Under the pieces are notes generated by a model. That model saw nothing but the letters and a program-made list of their open reading frames with translations, was not told the DNA's origin and did no database searches. Shown piece after piece: positions 47,343-55,745 of a stretch of 64,000 bases of DNA. This stretch comes from Millisia brevis NBRC 105863 (GTDB taxonomy: Bacteria > Actinomycetota > Actinomycetes > Mycobacteriales > Mycobacteriaceae), in the NCBI RefSeq assembly GCF_001552615.1, contig NZ_BCRN01000006.1, forward strand, positions 248,001-312,000, in the 5' to 3' direction. The first letter of the stretch is position 1. Each line of letters begins with the position of its first letter. The position numbers and the translations under genes are program-made.

Positions 47343-49745
47343 ATGAACAGAGCCAGCGCCACCGCACCGCAGACCGCCGCTTCCGCCGAGGACCATGTGG
47401 CCGACAGCCACGACGTCATCCGGGTCCAGGGAGCGCGGGAGAACAACCTCAAGGACATCAGCGTCGTCCTGCCGAAACGGCGGCTGACCGTCTTCACCGG
47501 TGTCTCCGGATCGGGGAAGAGTTCGCTGGTCTTCGGCACGATCGCCGCCGAATCGCAGCGGATGATCAACGAGACCTACAGCGCCTTCGTCCAGGGCTTC
47601 ATGCCGTCGCTCTCGCGCCCCGATGTCGACGTCCTCGAGGGCCTGACCACGGCGATCATCGTCGATCAGGAGCGGATCGGGGCCAACCCCCGCTCGACGG
47701 TCGGCACGATCACCGACGCGAACGCGATGCTGCGCATCCTGTTCAGCCGCCTGGGCCGGCCGCATATCGGCTCGTCGCAGGCATTCTCCTTCAACGTCGC
47801 CTCCGCCAGCGGCTCCGGCGCGATCACCGTGCAGCGCGGGGACGGCAAGAAGCGCGCCGAGAAGGCGGAGTTCTCGATCACCGGCGGTATGTGTCCGCGA
47901 TGCGAGGGTATGGGCCGCGTCTCCGACTTCGACCTGACCGCCCTCTACGACGCCTCCAAGTCGTTGGCCGAGGGCGCGCTGACCATCCCCGGCTACAGCA
48001 TGGACGGCTGGTACGGGCGCATCTTCATGGGTTCGGGCTTCCTCGACCCGGACAAGCCGATCAGCAAGTACACCAAGAAGGAACTCGACGCGCTGCTCCA
48101 CAAGGAGCCGACCCGCATCAAGGTCGACGGCATCAACGTCACCTACGAGGGCCTGATCCCGCGCATCCAGAAATCGTTCCTGTCGAAGGACCGCGAGGCG
48201 ATGCAGCCGCATATCCGCGCCTTCGTCGACCGGGCGATCACCTTCACCACCTGCCCCGACTGCGACGGCACCCGCCTGAACGAGGGCGCCCGGTCGTCGA
48301 AGATCAAGGGCATCAACATCGCCGACGCCTGCTCGATGCAGATCAACGAGCTCGCCGAGTGGGTGCGCAAGCTGAAGGACCCGACCGTCGCGCCGCTGCT
48401 GACCTCGCTGAGCGAGACCCTCGACTCGTTTGTCGACATCGGCCTGGGCTACCTCTCGCTCGAGCGCCCCTCCGGCTCGCTGTCGGGCGGTGAAGCGCAG
48501 CGCACCAAGATGATCCGCCACCTCGGGTCCTCGTTGACCGACGTCACCTACGTCTTCGACGAGCCGACGATCGGCCTGCACCCGCACGACATCGCCCGGA
48601 TGAACACCCTGCTGCTGCAGCTGCGCGACAAGGGCAACACCGTCCTGGTCGTCGAGCACAAGCCGGAGGCGATCGCGATCGCCGACCACGTCGTCGACCT
48701 CGGCCCGCGCGCCGGCAGCGCGGGCGGCGAGGTGATGTACGAGGGCACGGTCGAGGGTCTGCGCGCGAGCGACACCCTGACCGGCCAACACCTCGACGAC
48801 CGGGTGTCGGTCAAGGACACCGTGCGCAGCCCGTCCGGGGCGATCGAGGTGCGCGGCGCCGATACCCACAACCTGCGCAACGTCGACGTCGACATCCCGC
48901 TGGGCGTGCTCGTGGTGGTCACCGGCGTCGCCGGATCGGGCAAGAGCTCGCTGATCCACGGTTCGGTCGCCGGACGCGAGGGCGTCGTCGCGATCGACCA
49001 GACCGCGATCCGCGGCTCGCGGCGCAGCAACCCGGCGACCTATACCGGCCTGCTCGAGCCGATCCGCAAGGCCTTCGCCAAGGTCAACAGCGTCAAGCCG
49101 GCCCTGTTCAGCGCCAACTCCGAAGGCGCCTGCCCCACCTGCAAGGGCGCCGGGGTCACCTATACCGACCTGGCGATGATGGCCGGTGTCGCCACCGTCT
49201 GCGAGGAGTGCGAGGGCAAGCGGTTCCAGGCGTCGGTGCTCGAGTACCACCTGGGCGGGCGCGATATCTCCGAGGTGCTCGCGATGCCGGTCACCGAGGC
49301 GGAGCAGTTCTTCGCCGCCGGCGAGGCCCGCACCCCGGCGGCGCACAAGATCCTGCAGCGCCTGGTCGACGTCGGCCTCGGCTACCTGACCCTGGGCCAG
49401 CCGCTGACCACCCTGTCCGGCGGCGAGCGGCAACGCCTGAAGCTCGCCACCTCGATGGCGGAGAACGGCGGGGTGTACATCCTCGACGAACCAACCACCG
49501 GTCTGCATCTGGCCGACGTCGACCAACTGCTGGGCATGCTCGACCGACTGGTCGACGCCGGCAAATCGGTGATCGTCATCGAGCATCACCAGGCGGTGAT
49601 GGCGCACGCGGACTGGATCATCGACCTGGGACCCGGCGCCGGACACGACGGCGGATCGGTGGTCTTCGAGGGCACCCCGGCGGACCTGATCTCCGCCCGC
49701 GCCGGACTGACCGGCGAGCACCTGGCGGCGTACGTCGGCGCCTGA
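47343..49745 (+). CDS. UvrA-like excinuclease ATPase paralogue (short, drug-resistance type)
   Basis: An 800-residue protein with two ABC modules. Walker A motifs GVSGSGKSS (about 52) and GVAGSGKSS (about 530), signatures LSGGEAQR and LSGGERQR, and Walker B VFDEPTIGLHP and ILDEPTTGLH. Zinc-finger cysteine pairs are seen (CPRCEGMG, CPDCDGT, CPTCKGAG, CEECEGK). True UvrA is about 950 residues; this form is shorter, probably missing the UvrB-binding part, as in UvrA2/DrrC-type paralogues linked to resistance against DNA-damaging compounds. It is monocistronic. Confidence 0.88.
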   Translation: MNRASATAPQTAASAEDHVADSHDVIRVQGARENNLKDISVVLPKRRLTVFTGVSGSGKSSLVFGTIAAESQRMINETYSAFVQGFMPSLSRPDVDVLEGLTTAIIVDQERIGANPRSTVGTITDANAMLRILFSRLGRPHIGSSQAFSFNVASASGSGAITVQRGDGKKRAEKAEFSITGGMCPRCEGMGRVSDFDLTALYDASKSLAEGALTIPGYSMDGWYGRIFMGSGFLDPDKPISKYTKKELDALLHKEPTRIKVDGINVTYEGLIPRIQKSFLSKDREAMQPHIRAFVDRAITFTTCPDCDGTRLNEGARSSKIKGINIADACSMQINELAEWVRKLKDPTVAPLLTSLSETLDSFVDIGLGYLSLERPSGSLSGGEAQRTKMIRHLGSSLTDVTYVFDEPTIGLHPHDIARMNTLLLQLRDKGNTVLVVEHKPEAIAIADHVVDLGPRAGSAGGEVMYEGTVEGLRASDTLTGQHLDDRVSVKDTVRSPSGAIEVRGADTHNLRNVDVDIPLGVLVVVTGVAGSGKSSLIHGSVAGREGVVAIDQTAIRGSRRSNPATYTGLLEPIRKAFAKVNSVKPALFSANSEGACPTCKGAGVTYTDLAMMAGVATVCEECEGKRFQASVLEYHLGGRDISEVLAMPVTEAEQFFAAGEARTPAAHKILQRLVDVGLGYLTLGQPLTTLSGGERQRLKLATSMAENGGVYILDEPTTGLHLADVDQLLGMLDRLVDAGKSVIVIEHHQAVMAHADWIIDLGPGAGHDGGSVVFEGTPADLISARAGLTGEHLAAYVGA

Positions 49746-49759
49746 CGGTCGGGTGTCGG

Positions 49760-50149
49760 TCAGCTTCCCGCGGCACCCGGCGGCACCGTGCCCTCGCGCG
49801 CCGGAGGCACGGTGCCGTCGCGCGCCGGAGGCACGGTGTCGTCCGCGAGTTCGTCGTACGACCACCGCGTCATCCGCACGCCCGTGAGGTACGCCGACCG
49901 CGCGATCGCCATGCTGCCCACCGCGGAGGTGGCCAGCTGCAGCAGGACGATGACGACCACCTTGGCGACATTCGGCACGCTCGGCTGAATCACCAACGCA
50001 CCCGAGACCAGAAGGACGATCCCGACGCCGCCCGCGGTTCCGACGGCGGAGACCCGGGTATACGCATCGGGAAACCTGACCAGGCCGAGGGCCGCCGTCG
50101 CAAAGATAAGCGCGCCCGCGACCACAAGAATATTGCCGACAACGCTCAT
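49760..50149 (-). CDS. mnhG: Mrp antiporter subunit G
   Basis: A 129-residue, three-helix subunit G (PhaG/MnhG/YufB family): LGLVRFPDAYTRVSAVGTAGGVGIVLL is diagnostic. The last 25 residues are a coding repeat (TVPPARDG, TVPPAREG, TVPP) not usual in the family. ATG 50149 overlaps the mnhF stop. It is the last gene of the Mrp operon and converges on the UvrA-like gene with only 14 bp between the stops. Confidence 0.9.
   Translation of the reverse strand: MSVVGNILVVAGALIFATAALGLVRFPDAYTRVSAVGTAGGVGIVLLVSGALVIQPSVPNVAKVVVIVLLQLATSAVGSMAIARSAYLTGVRMTRWSYDELADDTVPPARDGTVPPAREGTVPPGAAGS
49784..49838. repeat. 24-bp coding repeat at the 3' end of mnhG
   Basis: The unit beginning CACCGTGCC and ending CGCCGGAGG is present at 49784-49807 and 49808-49831 with a partial third copy. 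It encodes eight-residue steps TVPPARDG / TVPPAREG on the minus strand. Confidence 0.85.
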
Positions 50150-50397
50150 CGTGTCCCCCTGGTCAACGCCCGCGCCAACGACAGGGCCCCGAGAAATCCG
50201 AGCAGCGCGGCGACCAGAACGATGTCGAAGGTATACCGATTGCCGAGCCACACGCCGAAAAGAGCAAGCAGCCCGACAATCCCGAACATGAACAGGTCGG
50301 CGGCCACCGCCCGGTCGGCATCGGTGGGCCCGACCAGCATGCGGTAGCCCGCCACCAGGCAGGCGACGGCGACGATGCCCATGGCCACGACGATCAT
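50146..50397 (-). CDS. mnhF: Mrp antiporter subunit F
   Basis: An 83-residue, three-helix subunit F: YRMLVGPTDADRAVAADLF is the family hallmark, followed by YTFDIVLVAALLGFLGALSLAR. It overlaps mnhE and mnhG by four bases each, so translation is coupled. Confidence 0.92.
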   Translation of the reverse strand: MIVVAMGIVAVACLVAGYRMLVGPTDADRAVAADLFMFGIVGLLALFGVWLGNRYTFDIVLVAALLGFLGALSLARALTRGTR

Positions 50398-50750
50398 TCG
50401 CCGACCCCCGTCCGCCGGATGGCGCGCAACATGCGCCCCTCCATGTCGTCGACCTCGCCCCTAAGGCCGTCCGGTCCGTCGCTGTACATGCCGTGGACGT
50501 ACAACACCCGTGTCTCGCCGACCGTGCGCACGCCCAGAGTCAAGGTGCCCGGCGTCAACGTGATCAAGGCGGCCAACAGCGTGACCTCCGCGTCGGTACG
50601 ACATCGGGTTGGCACCCGAGCGATACCCGGAATCGAGTCCTGCCCCGGGGTCAAATTGTCGTGCAGGATGGCGACATTGGCGACCACGACCGCCCCTATG
50701 TACCAGAATCCGAAGGCCGCCAGTCGCATCGGCCAAGTCACCCACGTCAT
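50394..50750 (-). CDS. mnhE: Mrp antiporter subunit E
   Basis: A 118-residue MnhE family subunit with two N-terminal helices and a cytoplasmic domain. ANAITLTPGTLTLGV-like text (LLAALITLTPGTLTLGVR) and LYVHGMY are conserved. It is somewhat shorter at the N-terminus than many MnhE proteins. It overlaps its neighbours by four bases on both sides. Confidence 0.9.
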   Translation of the reverse strand: MTWVTWPMRLAAFGFWYIGAVVVANVAILHDNLTPGQDSIPGIARVPTRCRTDAEVTLLAALITLTPGTLTLGVRTVGETRVLYVHGMYSDGPDGLRGEVDDMEGRMLRAIRRTGVGE

Positions 50751-52378
50751 GAACCGATCACCGCCTCCACATAGGCCGTCGGATCGAGCAGCCCCGTCGC
50801 GGCGGTCGTGGACAGCCCCATGAGCAACTCGGCCCCGAGCCCGAGCCCGAGGGTCACCGCCGCCAGGGCGACCGCGGGCAACGCCGCCACGACGCGGATA
50901 CGCCGCTGCTCACCGACAGTGGTTGCGATCGAACCCGTCACCGCGGAGCTCGCGGCGGTGGTGTCGGCCGATCCGGCAGTGGCGTCGGCCGATCCGGCAG
51001 TGGCGTCGGCCGATCCGGCAGTGGCGTCGGCCGATCCGGCGGTGGCGTCGATGGCCTCTGCGGCGCTTTCACTCCGACCCCAGAACACCCCGGACCAGAT
51101 CTTCAGCATCGACAACAGCGTGATCAGGCTGACCGCCAGCATGATCACCACCGCGGCGATCGAGCCGGCATCCAGCGCGGCGACGATCAGCGTCAGCTTC
51201 GCAACGAATCCGGAGAAGGGCGGAATTCCCGCCAACGACAACGCCGCGGCGAAGAAGGCGATCGCGATCAGCGGCTCCCGCGCGGCGATCCCGCCGATCG
51301 CCCCGATCGCCCCGGTCCCATAGGCATCCTCGACCGCGCCGGCGGACAGAAACAGTGATGCCTTGACGATCATGTGGTGCAACAGATAGAAGATCCCCGC
51401 GGCCAGGCCGAGCTCGGTGAACAACGCCACACCCAACAGGATGTATCCGATCTGGCTGACCATGTGAAAGGCGAGGATCGATCTCATGGTGGTCTCGCCG
51501 ACCGCCCCGAGTACCCCGATCAGCATCGTCGCGCAGAACGCCACGATGCCGATCCACAGCCAGCGGGCGTCACCCGCGAAGATGACCGCGTAGATCCGGT
51601 AGATCGCGTAGATGGCGACCTTGGTGTGCAAGCCGGAGAACATGGCGGTGACCGCCGGCGAGGTCGACGGGTAGGCCCGCGGCAACCAGCCGTGAACTGG
51701 TACGACCGCTGCCTTGATACTCAGAGCGAACAAGCAGATCGCCACGGACATCGCCACGGCCGGGTCCTCGCGTGCCGCGCCGGCCAGTTCGGGGATGTTG
51801 ACCGTACCGGCGGTCCCGTACACGAAACCGACGCCGACCAGGAAGATCGTCGAAGTCAGCAGATTCACCGTGACGTAGAGGCGGGCGCCGCGGACCCGAC
51901 TCATCGGAGCAGCGCCCGGCAGGCCGAGCACGAACAGGCCGTACGAGGGCAGGAGCATCACCTCGATGAAAACGAACAGGTTGAACAGGTCCGCGGTCAG
52001 CAGCGCCCCATTGACGCCGGTGGTCAACACGAGGACAAGCGGCGCGAAGTACGGCGAGTTCGCGCGCCGACGTGCCGCGTAGGCGAAGATCGCGCAAACC
52101 AGCGTCAGCAGGCCGGTCACCGTGAGCATCAGCGCGGAGAACATGTCGGCAACCAATGGGATCGCCACCCCGATCGCCCAGAGCCCGATCCCGTGACCTA
52201 TCGCCCCGCCCCCGTCGATGGCAAACCCGTACACCAGAGCCGCCGCGGCCGCCGTGGACGCGCCGAGCACGGAACACAGCACTACCGCCTGTACACCCGG
52301 ACGCGCCGGGAAAACCACCAGGAACCCGGCGGTCAGCAGGGGAACGGCGACCATCAACGCCACCAGCGAGTCCGTCAT
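50747..52378 (-). CDS. mnhD: Mrp antiporter subunit D
   Basis: A 543-residue, about 14-helix subunit homologous to NuoM/NuoN, forming one proton channel of the Na+(K+)/H+ antiporter. The NADH-dehydrogenase-like core includes WLPRAYPSTSPAVTAMFSGLHTKVAIYAI and FHMVSQIGYILLGVALF with its lysines. A loop near residue 440-480 carries a repeated GSADATA heptapeptide. It overlaps mnhC and mnhE by four bases. Confidence 0.92.
   Translation of the reverse strand: MTDSLVALMVAVPLLTAGFLVVFPARPGVQAVVLCSVLGASTAAAAALVYGFAIDGGGAIGHGIGLWAIGVAIPLVADMFSALMLTVTGLLTLVCAIFAYAARRRANSPYFAPLVLVLTTGVNGALLTADLFNLFVFIEVMLLPSYGLFVLGLPGAAPMSRVRGARLYVTVNLLTSTIFLVGVGFVYGTAGTVNIPELAGAAREDPAVAMSVAICLFALSIKAAVVPVHGWLPRAYPSTSPAVTAMFSGLHTKVAIYAIYRIYAVIFAGDARWLWIGIVAFCATMLIGVLGAVGETTMRSILAFHMVSQIGYILLGVALFTELGLAAGIFYLLHHMIVKASLFLSAGAVEDAYGTGAIGAIGGIAAREPLIAIAFFAAALSLAGIPPFSGFVAKLTLIVAALDAGSIAAVVIMLAVSLITLLSMLKIWSGVFWGRSESAAEAIDATAGSADATAGSADATAGSADATAGSADTTAASSAVTGSIATTVGEQRRIRVVAALPAVALAAVTLGLGLGAELLMGLSTTAATGLLDPTAYVEAVIGS
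50959..51050. repeat. 21-bp coding repeat inside mnhD
   Basis: About four and a half copies of a 21-bp unit containing GTCGGCCGATCCGGCAGTG. On the minus strand it encodes GSADATA four times and then GSADTTA, in a predicted loop between the last helices. Copy number could vary between strains. Confidence 0.85.
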
Positions 52379-52746
52379 CGGCTCGCCTGCCGCAGGTCGG
52401 CATCGGTATCGGTGGCGGACGAGGAGACGCTGTCCCCGGTGTGATCGTCGGTGTCGTCGTCATCGTGGCCGGTCACCGCGAGCACCAGCATGAAAATGGT
52501 GATGGAGAAGGCGATCACGATGGCGGTCAGGACAAACGCCTGCGGCAGTGGATCGGCCACCACCGACGGGTCCTCGGGTGTGCCGAACGGCTCGGCGCGC
52601 CTGAACGTTCCGCCGGCGGCGATCAGCACCAGATTCGCGGCGTGGCTGATCAGGACGAATCCCAATACGACACGCAGCATTTCGCGCTGCAGGAATAGGT
52701 AGACCGCACCGGCCACCAGCACACCGATTGTCAGGATAAGTATCAA
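52375..52746 (-). CDS. mnhC: Mrp antiporter subunit C
   Basis: A 123-residue, three-helix subunit C, a NuoK homologue: LGFVLISHAANLVLIAAG and DPLPQAFVLTAIVIAFSI are conserved. The Asp-rich tail (DDDDTDDHTGDS) is unusual. It overlaps mnhA and mnhD by four bases. Confidence 0.92.
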   Translation of the reverse strand: MILILTIGVLVAGAVYLFLQREMLRVVLGFVLISHAANLVLIAAGGTFRRAEPFGTPEDPSVVADPLPQAFVLTAIVIAFSITIFMLVLAVTGHDDDDTDDHTGDSVSSSATDTDADLRQASR

Positions 52747-55550
52747 CGGACACCCCGATCCTCGACTCCGATGATCACCGACTCCGAATTGCTTTGTGCG
52801 CCTTTATCACTCGGAACACGTTCGCGCCCCAGCAGATTGAACGACGCCAGTACCACCCCGATCACCGCCAGATAGACGCCGATATCGAAGACCAAGGCGG
52901 TCGAGAACGAGTATCCGAGAATATCGGCATGCAGCGGCGTCAGGAAGGATCCCTCCAGGTAGCCGAGGAGTCCGGTGCCCGTTCCGATCAGGATGCCCGC
53001 ACCGATCAGCGCCATATGGGGCCACCGGATTCTCGCCTCGTCATCCGACGGAGCGGCCAGATACAGCAGGGCTACGCCCGATCCACCGACGAGGGCGGCG
53101 ATGAAGCCACCACCCGGTTCCTGATGACCGCGCCACAACAATACGACCGAGACCGCCACGATGATCGGCCCGAGCAGACGGCCGACGGTCCTGACAAATA
53201 CGCTGTTGGCCCGCGGATCGGCCAGCGGCGATCCGGGATCGACGGGCGACGTGCGGCGGGGCGCCAGGCGCCGGGAGTCCAGCAGGGCCGCCGCCGCCAC
53301 ACCGGCTATGCCCAGCACTGTCAACTCGCCGAGGGTATCCAGGGCCCGGAAGTCCACCAGGATCGTGTTGACGATGTTGGCACCACCGGTGGTCGTTTCG
53401 GCTTCGCCGAGGTAGAACTGCGCGGCGTTCGACGCCTCCCGACGTCCCGTCAATGCCCAGACTCCCATCGATGCCGCAATCCCGGAGGCTACTGCGACGC
53501 CGATCGAAACCCGCTTCCGCCGGCGCGCCCTCGCACCGGCAGCGCCGTCGATCTCGGAACGTCCGAAGGTGCGCGGTAGACGGGGCAGCAACAGAACCAT
53601 CACGCACAGGGTGAGGATTTCGACCAACAACTGGGTCAGGGCGACGTCGACGGCGCCGAGTGAGATGAACCACAACGTCATGGCGAAGCCGGCGACTCCG
53701 ACCACCAGGATCGCGGCGACTCGCGTGCGTGCCAAGACGGCGGCGAGCACACCGACCACCACCAGGATCGCCGGAATGACATCGGTGGGCCGGTCCAGTT
53801 CACCGGCAACCGGCGGTATACCCGCGTCGACCCGCAGTACTCCGATGACCGCAATCGCGGCAAGCAGCGCCATGGGGATCGCCAGGTGCCTGCGGGGTGC
53901 GTCACTAGCGGTGGGCGCGCCGACCAGCACACCGAATCGGATGATGCCGCCGCGCAGGCGCTCGACGATTCCGATACCCGATACCGGCGATCGCAGCGGT
54001 AGAACCAGCCGATCGACCCACGAACGCTGCCACACCAGAACCGCACCCGCCGCGATCACGAACGCAGAGATTCCGAGCGCCGGGTTGAATCCGTGCCAGA
54101 GCGCCAGATGGGAGTGTTGCTCCTGTCCGGCCACGACGGTCGAGGCCGCCGACACCGAAGCGTCGAGAAGGAAGGGGGCGAGGCCGAGCGCGAGGCCGAG
54201 GAAGGCCGCGATCATCGGCACCACCCGGGTGGCGATCCCGACCTCGGGGACAATCGTGCCCCGCCCGCCGAACGCGCCGAAGAGGAGACGACCGGTGTAC
54301 GCGAAGGTCAGAATCGACGTCAGCGCCGCTCCGACGACCACGATCGGGACCCACGCCCCGGGGGCGTGCAGAAACGCCTCGAACATCGACTCCTTGCTGA
54401 CGAACCCGAGCAGCGGCGGCAATCCCGCCATCGACGCGCCGGCGACGATGGTGGCGCCGGCGGTGATCGGCATCCGCACGCTCATCGCCGACAACTGACG
54501 GATGTCGCGCGTGTGGGCGCGGTGGTCGATGATCCCGACCAGCATGAACAGCGCCGCCTTGAACAGGGCGTGGGCGATCGTGTGCACGAGGGCAGCAGTC
54601 AGCGCCGCGGGCGTGCCCACGCCGATCATGACCGTCAACAGCCCGAGCTGACTCATCGTTGAGTAGGCGAGCAGCCCCTTGAGATCGAAGCGCCGTAGCG
54701 CCGACGCCGCGCCCAGCAGCGCGGTCACCAAACCGCAGGTCACCAGCAGGGCGGTCCACACCGGTTCCCCGGCGAGCACGGGTGAGAACCGCAGCATCAG
54801 ATAGATTCCGGCCTTGACCATCGCGGCGGCGTGCAGGTAGGCGGACACCGGGCTGATCGCAACCATCGAATCCGGCAACCAGAACTGGAACGGGAACTGC
54901 GCGGATTTGGTGAACGCGGCGATGGCGATCATGACGGCCACCGCCGTCGTGAAGCCCGGATTGTCCTGCCAGACGGGGTCGGCCAACGCCGTACTGAGGC
55001 GGGTCGTACCGGTACCGACGACGATGGTGGCCACCGCACCCAGCAGAACCAGGCCGCCGGCGGCCGTCACCAGTAGCGTGCGAACGGCCGGTTTGCGCGC
55101 CCGGGAGCCGGGTTGTGCGATGAGGAAGAACGAACACAGCGTCGTCGCTTCCCAGGCGACAAACAGCAGTACGAGATCATCGGCCAGGACCAGCAGGAGC
55201 ATCGCGGCCGCGAATGCCGTCATCCCCGGGTAGAACGAACCGGATCGGTCGTCGCGGCCGAGATACCGCGCCGAATAGGCCAGAACCAGGCCACCGATCA
55301 CCAACACGAGCATGGCGAAGACGAATGCCAGACCGTCGAGCCGCAGCGCGAAGCTGATGTCGACGGTCGGTATCCACGGCAACGACTGTTCGATCGGCTC
55401 GCCTGCCGAGCGCGCGGTGATGGCCACCAGGACTGCCGCCGCGGCAAAAAGAGGAACGGCGAGCAGCCAACCCGCGTTACGCCCAAGGAAGCGGACGGCC
55501 GGTGCGACACCGATTACGGCCGACAACGCCAAGGCGACCGAAATGAGCAC
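52743..55550 (-). CDS. mnhA: Mrp antiporter subunit A (fused A/B)
   Basis: About 935 residues. The N-terminal 500 are NuoL-like (DDLVLLFVAWEATTLCSFFLI, FPFQFWLPDSMVAISPVSAYLHAAAMVKAGIYL with the catalytic lysines). A MnhB-like domain forms the C-terminus (WRGHQEPGGGFIAALVGG, LHADILGYSFSTALVFDIGVYLAVIG). With C, D, E, F and G it completes a multisubunit Na+/H+ antiporter that supports pH and sodium tolerance. I prefer GTG 55550 because AGGAGG lies just before it; ATG 55568 is six codons upstream without such a site. Confidence 0.92.
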   Translation of the reverse strand: MLISVALALSAVIGVAPAVRFLGRNAGWLLAVPLFAAAAVLVAITARSAGEPIEQSLPWIPTVDISFALRLDGLAFVFAMLVLVIGGLVLAYSARYLGRDDRSGSFYPGMTAFAAAMLLLVLADDLVLLFVAWEATTLCSFFLIAQPGSRARKPAVRTLLVTAAGGLVLLGAVATIVVGTGTTRLSTALADPVWQDNPGFTTAVAVMIAIAAFTKSAQFPFQFWLPDSMVAISPVSAYLHAAAMVKAGIYLMLRFSPVLAGEPVWTALLVTCGLVTALLGAASALRRFDLKGLLAYSTMSQLGLLTVMIGVGTPAALTAALVHTIAHALFKAALFMLVGIIDHRAHTRDIRQLSAMSVRMPITAGATIVAGASMAGLPPLLGFVSKESMFEAFLHAPGAWVPIVVVGAALTSILTFAYTGRLLFGAFGGRGTIVPEVGIATRVVPMIAAFLGLALGLAPFLLDASVSAASTVVAGQEQHSHLALWHGFNPALGISAFVIAAGAVLVWQRSWVDRLVLPLRSPVSGIGIVERLRGGIIRFGVLVGAPTASDAPRRHLAIPMALLAAIAVIGVLRVDAGIPPVAGELDRPTDVIPAILVVVGVLAAVLARTRVAAILVVGVAGFAMTLWFISLGAVDVALTQLLVEILTLCVMVLLLPRLPRTFGRSEIDGAAGARARRRKRVSIGVAVASGIAASMGVWALTGRREASNAAQFYLGEAETTTGGANIVNTILVDFRALDTLGELTVLGIAGVAAAALLDSRRLAPRRTSPVDPGSPLADPRANSVFVRTVGRLLGPIIVAVSVVLLWRGHQEPGGGFIAALVGGSGVALLYLAAPSDDEARIRWPHMALIGAGILIGTGTGLLGYLEGSFLTPLHADILGYSFSTALVFDIGVYLAVIGVVLASFNLLGRERVPSDKGAQSNSESVIIGVEDRGVR

Positions 55551-55580
55551 TGGTCCTCCTGGTCGCATAGCGATAGACGT

Positions 55581-55606
55581 ACGTATGCACCCATTCGTGC
55601 ATACGT
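55581..55606 (-). promoter_or_regulatory. 26-bp perfect inverted repeat upstream of the Mrp operon
   Basis: ACGTATGCAC, CCATTC, GTGCATACGT: 10-bp arms without mismatch, 31 bp upstream of the preferred mnhA start. Position and symmetry suggest an operator for an unknown dimeric regulator. The remaining sequence to the FadD gene (55607-55745) shows nothing recognisable. Confidence 0.6.
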
Positions 55607-55745
55607 GCCAACCAGACTTCCCGGCTCACCGAGATGAATTGTGGCTCAGATGGGGGATCCCCGCCAATCGACGCTCTGTGATCTCGCGGCCCGGCTCCAG
55701 CTCGGCCGCAGCCCGCCGGATGTCGTCCTAGCGCGCTGCGGTCCC

